NCBI GenBank assembly: GCA_029008095.1 | Contig: JAQXJB010000032.1 | Span: forward strand, 1 to 35,143 | Direction of reading: 5' to 3' | Length of the DNA stretch: 35,143 nt | DNA from: Clostridiales bacterium | Lineage (GTDB): Bacteria; Bacillota; Clostridia; Oscillospirales; Oscillospiraceae | In this document: positions 7,490 through 14,082 of the stretch, piece by piece | Layout of the letters: every line of letters begins with the position of its first letter | Numbering within the stretch: the stretch's first letter is position 1 | Notes under the pieces: model-generated | What the model was told of the DNA's origin: nothing | The model's input: the letters and a program-made list of their open reading frames with translations, nothing else | Database searches by the model: none | Made by a program: the position numbers and the translations under genes

Positions 7490-8821
7490 TTGGACACGAT
7501 TGCATGGCAATTACTTCTTCAGATAATACTCATCGCGCTCAACGCTATCTTCGCCTGCGCCGAGATAGCCGTTATCTCGATGAACGACATAAAGCTGCGG
7601 CAGTTGGACTCTCAGGGCGATAAGCGGGCGACCCGCCTGCTGAAGCTCACCGAGCAGCCCGCGAAATTTTTGGCGACCATTCAGGTGGCGATCACCCTCT
7701 CCGGCTTTCTGGGCAGCGCTTTCGCGGCGGATAATTTCTCCGACCTGCTGGTGGATTGGCTGCTGAGCATGAATGTACCCATTCCCGCCTCTACCCTGAA
7801 TTCCATCTCCGTTGTCGTCATCACCCTCATTCTCTCCTTCCTGACGCTGGTGCTGGGCGAGCTTGTTCCCAAGCGCATCGCCATGCAGAAGACAGAGAAG
7901 CTGGCGCTTGGCATGGCCAATATGATAAGCTTCTTCGCCAAGCTTTTCGCGCCTCTGGTATGGCTGCTCACCGTCTCCACCAACGGCATGCTCCGTCTCT
8001 TCGGTCTCGACCCCGACGCCGAGGAGGAGGAGAACAGCGAGGAGGAAATACGCATGATGGTGGACGCCGGCAGCAAGCAGGGCACCATCGACGTGGAAGA
8101 GCGGGAGATGATACAGAACGTTTTTGAGTTCGACGACATCACCGTTGACGAGTTCGCCACCCACCGCACCGATATCGAGGTCCTCTGGACGGAGGACGAT
8201 GACCAAACCTGGGAGGAAACCATTTATAACACGGGGCACAGCCTGTACCCCGTCTGCGACTCCACCATTGACAACGTTATCGGCGTGCTCAACGTGAAGG
8301 ACTACTTCCATTACAGGGACGGAGGACGGGACAGCATTATGGAAAACGCGGTCAAAACTCCCTATTTCGTACCCGAGACCCTCTGCGCAGATATCCTTTT
8401 CAAGCAGATGAAGAAGAAGCGCAACCACTTTGCCGTGCTGCTGGATGAATACGGCGGCGTAAGCGGCATTGTGACCATGAACGACCTGCTGGAACAGATC
8501 GTGGGAGACCTTGAAGAAGGCCCGGACGAGGACGGCGACTCCCCCGAGTTCGAGCCGTTGAGCGAGAATACCTGGGCGGTTCGCGGAAGCCTGCCTATGG
8601 ATGAGCTTTGCGAGAACCTTGGCATAGAGCTGGAGGAGGGCGATTACGACACCTTCGGCGGCATGGTCTTTGACGCCTACGGCTTCATCCCCGAGGACGG
8701 CAGCCAATTCGAGATCGATATCCCGCCTCTCCACATTCAGGTCCGCGATATTCAGGATCACCGCATCGAGCGAGCCATAGTGACCCTCACGAAAGAGGAA
8801 CCGGAAGAGGAAGAAGAATAA
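7490..8821 (+). CDS. CNNM/CBS/CorC-HlyC-type membrane transporter or hemolysin-like protein
   Basis: A 443-residue protein. The N-terminal CNNM domain (residues about 1-190) has several hydrophobic segments, for example WQLLLQIILIALNAIFACAE at the start and another near 85-110. Two CBS repeats follow (about 205-330) with HSLYPVCD and DEYGGVSGIVTMNDLLEQI, and a CorC/HlyC C-terminal domain closes it (about 350-435, GDYDTFGGMVFDAYG). Family members are linked to magnesium, cobalt or sodium export; the hemolysin name is historical. The start is TTG at 7490, eight bases after a strong AGGAGG at 7475-7480; the longer frame from ATG 7424 lies inside the attenuator terminator. The acidic C-terminal tail (EEPEEEEE) is normal for the family. 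Confidence 0.9.
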   Translation: MDTIAWQLLLQIILIALNAIFACAEIAVISMNDIKLRQLDSQGDKRATRLLKLTEQPAKFLATIQVAITLSGFLGSAFAADNFSDLLVDWLLSMNVPIPASTLNSISVVVITLILSFLTLVLGELVPKRIAMQKTEKLALGMANMISFFAKLFAPLVWLLTVSTNGMLRLFGLDPDAEEEENSEEEIRMMVDAGSKQGTIDVEEREMIQNVFEFDDITVDEFATHRTDIEVLWTEDDDQTWEETIYNTGHSLYPVCDSTIDNVIGVLNVKDYFHYRDGGRDSIMENAVKTPYFVPETLCADILFKQMKKKRNHFAVLLDEYGGVSGIVTMNDLLEQIVGDLEEGPDEDGDSPEFEPLSENTWAVRGSLPMDELCENLGIELEEGDYDTFGGMVFDAYGFIPEDGSQFEIDIPPLHIQVRDIQDHRIERAIVTLTKEEPEEEEE

Positions 8822-8828
8822 ATGTTTA

Positions 8829-8877
8829 CCCCCTGCATCGCAGTTCATAGCGGTGCAGGGGGTTTGATGTTTTTTTA
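8829..8877 (+). terminator. Intrinsic terminator of the CorC-type gene
   Basis: CCCCCTGCATCGC pairs with GCGGTGCAGGGGG (one wobble), loop AGTTCATA. It is followed by TTTGATGTTTTTTT and starts eight bases after the stop codon. Confidence 0.85.
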
Positions 8878-8904
8878 GGGGGCTCATCATCAGCCAACGC
8901 ATTA

Positions 8905-9430
8905 CCAAAAAATTTGTCATTCTGAGCTTGCGAAGAATCCCCTCAGTAGCGTGACTGCCGATGTAAACCAACTGCAGAGATTCTTCACTACGTTCAGAAT
9001 GACATATTTTTTACCTCTTCGTGTTATCGTTTCTGCGGTAGATATCCCTATGCCATGGCGGGCGTGCGATGCACGCCCCTACGGTGCTGCTCTTTTCGTT
9101 TGTCCGTATTATCGTTTCTGCGGCCACCTTAGTTCCACATCGGAGGCACACCTCGCACAATGCTACGATAAAACATTAATATAAAAAGATCACACCGTAG
9201 GGGCGACCATCGGTCGCCCGCCGCAACGCACCCATTCCCCATGCCAACGTAACAAGAACACGCACCATCTAAAACCACGTCGTTCTGAGCCCGCCGCAGG
9301 CGGAAGCGAAGAATCTCCGCACGGATTTGACTGCCAAGGCAAGACCAACGCCGGAAATTCTTCACTGCGTTCAGAATGACATATTTTTTATCTCTTCGTG
9401 TTATCGTTTCTGCGGTAGGTATCCCAATGC
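8905..9430. repeat. Repeat island with palindromic copies R4 and R5 around a composite GTAGGGGCG unit
   Basis: This 618-base gene-free gap is repeats almost throughout. R4 spans about 8905-9056 and R5 about 9262-9435. Their right ends are near-identical (TTCAGAATGACATATTTTTT, then CTCTTCGTGTTATCGTTTCT and GGTA.GTATCCC.ATGCCATGG). Between them, 9057-9222 is a composite unit: a GCGTGCGATGCACGCCCC palindrome, a linker with CGTTTGTCCG, extra sequence, then CACCGTAGGGGCGACCATCG. No protein gene is supported. Confidence 0.85.
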
Positions 9431-9439
9431 CATGGCGGG

Positions 9440-9847
9440 TCATGCGCTTTCTTCCATCTCCCTAAGCAGCCTGTCGAGGTCCTCCAAGGCCCTGGCATGA
9501 ATGCGGTAGAGCTGGCGCTGGCAGAGGGGCTGGTCAATATCCTCAAAAAAGCGGCATATCAGCTCCCAGCTCATGCCGTCCATATACCGCAGGCGGAGCA
9601 CCATCTCCGCCCGCTCATCTTTGAGAGCGCCGATGAGCTGGTCGGCCAGAGTCTTGGCCTCCATCTCCCGGCGGGCGGCTATGTGGGCCAGCTCCAGCAG
9701 TATCTCCCCGTCCGAGCCCAGCGTCAGCGGGTCGAGGGGGTCGCGAAATTCGTTTTTCTCCTCAAGATAGTCCCAGAGTCTGCGGCTCGCCTTCTTAAAA
9801 TTATCCCTTGTCCGGGCTATATCCTCCATTATGCTCTTAGCGTTCAT
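9440..9847 (-). CDS. Phage-type sigma-like protein with C-terminal helix-turn-helix
   Basis: A 135-residue, highly charged helical protein. Residues about 88-124 (YMDGMSWELICRFF, then QRQLYRIHARALEDL) resemble sigma-70 region 4 or the ArpU/DUF1492-type phage late-gene regulators, which bind promoters directly. The N-terminal 70 residues look like a long helical hairpin. It is the last of three overlapping minus-strand genes; its ATG overlaps the end of the preceding gene by 11 bases, with GGGAGG about nine bases upstream. The cassette faces a CI-like repressor, so it is probably repressed until that repressor is inactivated. No integrase or structural phage gene is nearby. The exact family is uncertain. 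Confidence 0.7.
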   Translation of the reverse strand: MNAKSIMEDIARTRDNFKKASRRLWDYLEEKNEFRDPLDPLTLGSDGEILLELAHIAARREMEAKTLADQLIGALKDERAEMVLRLRYMDGMSWELICRFFEDIDQPLCQRQLYRIHARALEDLDRLLREMEESA

Positions 9848-10100
9848 CTCTTTCAGCCTCCCTTTTCATCATTTTTCTGCGTTTTTCCTGATTCCATGCC
9901 GCTCTGCAGGCGTTCCGGCAGAAGCGGTGCCGGGTACCAACGGGTAAAAATATCCTGCCGCAGTACCGGCAGCTTCTCTCGCCGGGGCGCAGCCGGGGCT
10001 TGGGCCGCTTACCTGCCAGCTCAGCCGCGTGGGCAAAAACATATTGCCCGTAGCTCAGGCCCTCAGCCCTCGCCAGACGGCAGACGTCCTCTATCTCCAT
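9837..10100 (-). CDS. Small basic zinc-finger protein of the phage-like cassette
   Basis: An 87-residue protein with a four-cysteine zinc site: Cys44 and Cys47 (CRYCGR), Cys61 and Cys65 (FCRNACR). The arrangement resembles treble-clef fingers of small phage and plasmid proteins. The C terminus is strongly basic (EKRRKMMKREAERDER), which suits nucleic-acid binding. It overlaps the upstream 67-residue gene by 38 bases and the downstream sigma-like gene by 11 bases. This tight overlap points to co-transcription and translational coupling. I recognise no named family. Confidence 0.6.
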   Translation of the reverse strand: MEIEDVCRLARAEGLSYGQYVFAHAAELAGKRPKPRLRPGERSCRYCGRIFLPVGTRHRFCRNACRAAWNQEKRRKMMKREAERDER

Positions 10101-10266
10101 ACTCCATCATCCTTTCCCAGCAGTCTTTATGGTACAACGCCGCGCCGGAGTCCATATAGATGTCACCACTGTATATTTCTCCGTGGCATTCCGGACAGAG
10201 GGCGAGGGGAAGCTCCTCCTGCCTGTCCCGGCGAAGTGTTGATGTAAAAATAAATTTGTAGCTCAT
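10063..10266 (-). CDS. Small LIM/treble-clef-like zinc protein, first gene of the cassette
   Basis: A 67-residue protein with probable zinc ligands Cys24, Cys27, His46 and Cys49 (LCPECHGEI, then LYHKDCW). This spacing is reminiscent of half a LIM domain. It is the promoter-proximal gene of the minus-strand trio. AAAGGGT lies about seven bases before the ATG, and a promoter with TATACT at 10302-10297 fits just upstream. Function unknown. The final 38 bases overlap the next gene in another frame, and each frame keeps its own cysteine motif, which argues that both are real. Confidence 0.6.
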   Translation of the reverse strand: MSYKFIFTSTLRRDRQEELPLALCPECHGEIYSGDIYMDSGAALYHKDCWERMMEYGDRGRLPSGEG

Positions 10267-10296
10267 AATTTACCCTTTATCGTAATTTATGGCTCA

Positions 10297-10325
10297 AGTA
10301 TATATTTCTAAACGTAATAAATCAA
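10297..10325 (-). promoter_or_regulatory. Divergent promoter of the small-gene cassette
   Basis: On the minus strand TTGATT (10325-10320), a 17-base spacer and TATACT (10302-10297). Its -35 box overlaps the first AAGTGACAT repeat at 10324-10332, as expected for a repressible promoter. Confidence 0.6.
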
Positions 10326-10374
10326 GTGACATTTTACGAAAAAGGGTATGTTTTGGTTGACAAATAAGTGACAT
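10324..10374. promoter_or_regulatory. Paired AAGTGACAT direct repeats, candidate repressor operators
   Basis: The nonamer AAGTGACAT occurs at 10324-10332 and 10366-10374, exactly 42 bases apart, close to four helical turns. One copy overlaps the -35 box of the leftward promoter. The other lies in the spacer of the rightward promoter. This suits one repressor controlling both promoters, including its own. Binding is inferred. Confidence 0.55.
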
Positions 10375-10384
10375 AAAGTATAAT
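10357..10384 (+). promoter_or_regulatory. Promoter of the LexA/CI-type repressor
   Basis: TTGACA at 10357-10362, a 16-base spacer and TATAAT at 10379-10384. Both hexamers are consensus. The start codon at 10423 is about 32 bases past the expected transcript start. Confidence 0.75.
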
Positions 10385-10422
10385 TGATATATGAAGAAGT
10401 AAAATTTGCGGGGTGCTTGCAT

Positions 10423-11157
10423 ATGTTTCCGGAAAACGTAAGGGCGCTGATGGAAGAGCGCGGTATAAACAAGAGGGAGCTGTCCCTCGGCAGCGGCATA
10501 CCCTATACCACCATCGACGGCTGGTTCAAAAAGGGCGGGGACAACGTGCATCTTGGCACGCTGCTGCGCCTTGCGGAATATTTTAATGTATCTCTGGACA
10601 GCCTTGCCGGCACGGACGGGGGCATGACTCCCGCCGAACAGCTCATGCTTGGCCGCTGGCGGCGGCTGGATGAGCACGGGCAGCGCATGGTGAAGCTGAC
10701 CCTGAACGAGGAATACGCCCGCTGCGCCGCCGAAAAGGAAAAGGAGCAGGAGGCCGAGCAGCGCTTCATCCCCCATTACACCACTATGGCCGCCGCGGGC
10801 TACGCCAACCCCATTGAGAACGAGGACTTCAACTATATTCCCGTCACCGGCGAGGTGCCGGAGAACGCGCAGTTCGCCGTGACCATAAGCGGCGACAGCA
10901 TGGAGCCCTATATCCATGACGGCCAGACCGTTTACTGCGTCAAGGACGCCCAGGGCGTGCACCCCGGCGAGATAGGCATTTTCTGCGTGGACGGCGCGTA
11001 TTACTGCAAGCAGTACGCCACCTCCGGTTATGATACCTATCTTCTTTCCCTCAACAGGGAACGGGAGGATGCCGACATCGCCATTTACGGCAGCGGCAAC
11101 CGCAGCCTCACCTGCGCCGGGCGCGTCATTATGGACAAAAAAATACCGATCGTATAA
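10423..11157 (+). CDS. LexA/CI-type self-cleaving transcriptional repressor (XRE helix-turn-helix plus S24 peptidase)
   Basis: A 244-residue repressor. Residues about 3-60 are an XRE-type DNA-binding domain (NKRELSLGSGIPYTTIDGWF). Residues about 115-244 are an S24 peptidase domain with nucleophile Ser159 (SGDSMEP), general base Lys196 (YYCKQY) and a probable cleavage site Ala125-Gly126 (MAAAGYANP). The Ser-Lys distance of 37 residues equals that of E. coli LexA (119/156). The protein should therefore lose repression after RecA-stimulated self-cleavage on DNA damage. It is divergent from three small phage-like genes and shares the operator region with them. The ATG at 10423 follows GCGGGGTG; the upstream ATG at 10391 or 10384 region overlaps the -10 box and is rejected. 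Confidence 0.88.
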   Translation: MFPENVRALMEERGINKRELSLGSGIPYTTIDGWFKKGGDNVHLGTLLRLAEYFNVSLDSLAGTDGGMTPAEQLMLGRWRRLDEHGQRMVKLTLNEEYARCAAEKEKEQEAEQRFIPHYTTMAAAGYANPIENEDFNYIPVTGEVPENAQFAVTISGDSMEPYIHDGQTVYCVKDAQGVHPGEIGIFCVDGAYYCKQYATSGYDTYLLSLNREREDADIAIYGSGNRSLTCAGRVIMDKKIPIV

Positions 11158-11194
11158 TAAGGTTATGCAGGGCGGCGCGACGTCCGCCTCAGCA

Positions 11195-11440
11195 AAGTTT
11201 TTGGCATCAGGAACGATATGGCGAACAAACGAAAAAATATGTCATTCTGAACGCAGTGAAGAATCTCCGGAGTTGGTTTACATCGGCAGTAAAATCGGTG
11301 CGGAGATTCTTCGCACACGCTTTGCGTGGCTCAGAATGACATTTTCTCAGGTTCTGCGTTTTGTCGTTACATGGCACAGGTCTGAAAGTACTGTCATTCC
11401 GACCGAAGGGAAGAATCTCCCAGGCCGGTCTTGCATCGGC
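11195..11440. repeat. Palindromic repeat copy R6 and partial copy R7
   Basis: R6 (about 11200-11375) is full length, with GTCATTCTGAACGCAGTGAA and the centre GGTTTACATCGGCAGT, then GGAGATTCTTCGC and GCTCAGAATGACA. R7 (about 11391-11440) is a left half only, reading GTCATTCCGACCGAAGGGAA and GAATCTCCC. The rest of the gap to 11640 holds a CCGGC/GCCGG hairpin near 11550 and no recognisable gene. Confidence 0.8.
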
Positions 11441-11664
11441 AGTAAAAACGCGCGGCTCCCAGCCCGCGCTCATTAAGCTCCGCCCTGATACATATATATA
11501 AATACCGCCCTGAAATGAATGATACTCTATGGTAAAATTCAAATTCCGGCTTCGCCGGCGGTTCAATTTCTCTGTCTTCGTTCATTTTCAGCCGTTTTAG
11601 GTGGTGCTTTTCATAAAAATTTCATAAATAATGAAAAAACTATACAAAAAAGCTGCAAATCATA

Positions 11665-11693
11665 TTGCAAAACAAATTGAATAAGTGTAAAAT
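11665..11693 (+). promoter_or_regulatory. Promoter of the branched-chain amino-acid transporter operon
   Basis: TTGCAA at 11665-11670, a 17-base spacer and TAAAAT at 11688-11693. The leader that follows contains GCGTAT (11702-11707) paired with ATACGC (11725-11730). This hairpin lies just upstream of the AGGAGG ribosome site of the binding-protein gene. Confidence 0.55.
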
Positions 11694-11764
11694 AAGCCCA
11701 CGCGTATCGCAGTTGAAATCAGCTATACGCATGGAAATTTATTTCTTTAGGAGGAAATAAGAAA

Positions 11765-12934
11765 ATGGCTAAGAAAATCATTGCCCTGCTTCTCGCAGTA
11801 TGCCTGATCGCATCCTTCTGCGCTTGCTCCGGCGGCTCCAAAACCGGCGACACCATCTACATAGGCGTTTACGAGCCCCAGTCCGGCTCCAACGGCGCGG
11901 GCGGCAAGCAGGAGATCCTCGGTATGCAGTATGCCAACAGCCTGGTCAATACCGTCGAGGTTGGCGGCAAGACCTACAAGGTAGAGCTTGTTATCGCAGA
12001 TAACGAGTCCTCCACCGACAAGGCTATCTCCGCTGCTACCCAGCTCGTTTCCAAGAAGTGCTCCGTCGTTCTCGGCTCCTACGGCTCCAGCGTTGCTATC
12101 GCCGCCGGCGATACCTTCGCCAACGCCAAGCTGCCCGCCATCGGCGTAACCTGCACCAACCCTGCGGTTACCGACGGCAACGACTACTACTTCCGCATCT
12201 GCTTCCTGGATCCCTTCCAGGGCACCGTCCTTGCCAACTATGCTTACGATCAGCTCGGCGCCAAGACCGTTTACTGCATCGGCGAGCTCGGCAACGACTA
12301 TGACCAGGGTCTCATTAACTACTTCAAGGAAGCCGGCGAGGCTCTCGGCATGACCATCATCACCGAGTCCTTCCCCTCTGACAACTCCGACTTCACCTCT
12401 TACCTCACCAACGCCAAGAACCAGAACGCTGACGTTATCTTCGCTCCCTGCTCCATCAGCTACGCTCAGCTTATCATCGAGCAGTGCTCCACCCAGGGCA
12501 TCAACACTCCCATCGTTGCTCCCGACACCTGGGACTCCAACGTTATCCTCAACGCCGCCAAGGGCACTGACCTCAACATCAACGTTACCACCTTCTTCGC
12601 AGAGGGCGGCAACCCCGAGTTTGAGAGCGGCCTGAAGGCATGGATCAACGGCGACTCCAAGAACCTCGCCAACAACGGCGGCGACGACACCATCTCCGCT
12701 GTTACCGTTATGGGCTATGACGCTTACAACGTGGCTCTCGCCGCCATCAAGGCTGCCGGCACCACCGACACCGCCAAGATCCGCGACGCTATCGCTTCTC
12801 TCAAGACCACCGGTATCACCGGCGACATCTCCTTCAACGAGATCGGCGATGCCAACCGCAACGCCGCTTACATCAAGAACGCCAATACCGAGACCGGCGC
12901 CTGGGACTTCGTCGCTGTTCAGGGCGTAGCCTGA
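11765..12934 (+). CDS. livJ: Branched-chain amino-acid type ABC transporter substrate-binding lipoprotein
   Basis: A 389-residue periplasmic-binding-protein type I (LivJ/LivK class) protein. The start is a lipoprotein signal peptide (MAKKIIALLLAVCLIASFCA) with the probable lipidated cysteine at 21, then a Ser/Gly-rich linker. IYIGVYEPQSGSNGAGGKQE and YGSSVAIAAGDTFANAKLPA are typical of the ligand cleft. The encoded permeases and ATPases follow, so the operon imports leucine/isoleucine/valine or another small amino-acid-like ligand; specificity cannot be read here. Codon choice is noticeably biased towards a small preferred set (GCC, GTT, AAG, ACC), as in highly expressed genes. AGGAGG at 11750-11755 sets the start. 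A strong hairpin follows the stop. Confidence 0.9.
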   Translation: MAKKIIALLLAVCLIASFCACSGGSKTGDTIYIGVYEPQSGSNGAGGKQEILGMQYANSLVNTVEVGGKTYKVELVIADNESSTDKAISAATQLVSKKCSVVLGSYGSSVAIAAGDTFANAKLPAIGVTCTNPAVTDGNDYYFRICFLDPFQGTVLANYAYDQLGAKTVYCIGELGNDYDQGLINYFKEAGEALGMTIITESFPSDNSDFTSYLTNAKNQNADVIFAPCSISYAQLIIEQCSTQGINTPIVAPDTWDSNVILNAAKGTDLNINVTTFFAEGGNPEFESGLKAWINGDSKNLANNGGDDTISAVTVMGYDAYNVALAAIKAAGTTDTAKIRDAIASLKTTGITGDISFNEIGDANRNAAYIKNANTETGAWDFVAVQGVA

Positions 12935-12970
12935 TCACCGGCATAACCCAAATTTTCAGTTTACAAATCG

Positions 12971-13013
12971 TGGCGGGGGCCTGAAACATGGCTCCCGCCA
13001 TCCGCACCTTTTT
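12971..13013 (+). terminator. Hairpin after the binding-protein gene, probable partial terminator
   Basis: TGGCGGGGGCC at 12971-12981 pairs with GGCTCCCGCCA at 12990-13000, with one wobble. TTTTT follows eight bases later. It probably lowers permease expression relative to the binding protein or protects the livJ mRNA end. Confidence 0.5.
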
Positions 13014-13078
13014 ATAATGCCGCCATAATCTGGAATTTCAGGCGGCTGCTTCCGGATTTCACACCGCGTTTCCCCTAT

Positions 13079-13151
13079 GGAGCGAATAAATGCGTTCCCT
13101 GGCTGGGGCAGGCCGGCCCTTCCTCATTCGGGGAGCGGATCTATTCGTTCC
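13079..13151 (+). promoter_or_regulatory. Long hairpin in the livJ-livH spacer
   Basis: GGAGCGAATA (13079-13088) pairs with TATTCGTTCC (13142-13151), and CGTTCCC pairs inside it with GGGGAGCG. The stem ends about 20 bases before the livH ribosome site TAAGGAGG. Another GCCGCC/GGCGGC hairpin lies at 13020-13046. A role in differential expression is inference. Confidence 0.4.
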
Positions 13152-13184
13152 GCAGTACATTATCTGTAAGGAGGAGCTTCCGCA

Positions 13185-14072
13185 ATGTCTGACTTTATCA
13201 GCGCGAACCTGCCGTATCTGCTGGCCGGTATATCCACCGGCGGACAGTACGCCCTTATAGCCATCGGCTATACTATGGTCTACGGCATCCTGCGCCTTAT
13301 AAACTTCGCCCACGGCGACGTTTTCATGGTAGCGGGTCTGGTCATGGTTTATGTCTCCGCGTCCTTCGGCCCTTATGTTGCCATACCCGTGGTCATTATC
13401 GCTACGATGGCGCTCGGCTTCATTATAGAGCGCGCGGCCTATAAGCCCCTGCGCAGTGCTCCGAGAATGAGCGTTATGATCTCCGCCATCGGCGTGAGCT
13501 ACCTGCTGCAGAACTGCGCCCTTTACTTCACCGGCGGTCTGCCTCAGATATACCCCGCCATCCCCTTCCTCGCCAAATCCGTGACCATCTTCGGCGCCAC
13601 CACCAAGCTGGTAACTCTCATCACCCCTGTTCTCACAATCGTTCTGGTCATCCTGCTCATGCTGCTCATCAACCACACCAAGATGGGCATGGCCATGCGG
13701 GCCGTTTCCAAGGATTTTGAGACCAGCCAGCTTATGGGCATCAAGATAAACAACGTTATCAGCATAACCTTCATTATCGGCTGCTTCCTGGCGGCCATCG
13801 GCTCCATGCTGTATTTCTCCAACTACACCTCCGTTATCCCCACCTCCGGCGGCATGCCCGGCCTGAAGGCCTTCGTCGCGGCGGTATTCGGCGGCATCGG
13901 CTCCATCCCCGGCGCCGTTATCGGAGCATTTATTATCGGTATCTGTGAGAACATCATCAAGGGTCTCGGTCTCACCGAGTTTTCCGACGCCTTCACCTTC
14001 GTTCTCCTGATCATCATCCTCGTTGTCAAGCCCACCGGTATTTTCGGTGAAAAGGCGACAGATAAGGTTTGA
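13185..14072 (+). CDS. livH: Branched-chain amino-acid ABC transporter permease LivH
   Basis: A 295-residue integral membrane permease with about eight hydrophobic segments. It carries the family signatures GGQYALIAIGYTMVYGILRL and NFAHGDVFM near the start, the inner-loop stretch MRAVSKDFETSQLMGIKINN that contacts the ATPases, and AAVFGGIGSIPGAVIGAF near the end. It forms the membrane pore with LivM. TAAGGAGGAG lies 9-10 bases before the ATG. The gene ends ten bases before the livM start, in a tight operon. Confidence 0.93.
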   Translation: MSDFISANLPYLLAGISTGGQYALIAIGYTMVYGILRLINFAHGDVFMVAGLVMVYVSASFGPYVAIPVVIIATMALGFIIERAAYKPLRSAPRMSVMISAIGVSYLLQNCALYFTGGLPQIYPAIPFLAKSVTIFGATTKLVTLITPVLTIVLVILLMLLINHTKMGMAMRAVSKDFETSQLMGIKINNVISITFIIGCFLAAIGSMLYFSNYTSVIPTSGGMPGLKAFVAAVFGGIGSIPGAVIGAFIIGICENIIKGLGLTEFSDAFTFVLLIIILVVKPTGIFGEKATDKV

Positions 14073-14082
14073 GGTGAGCGCC

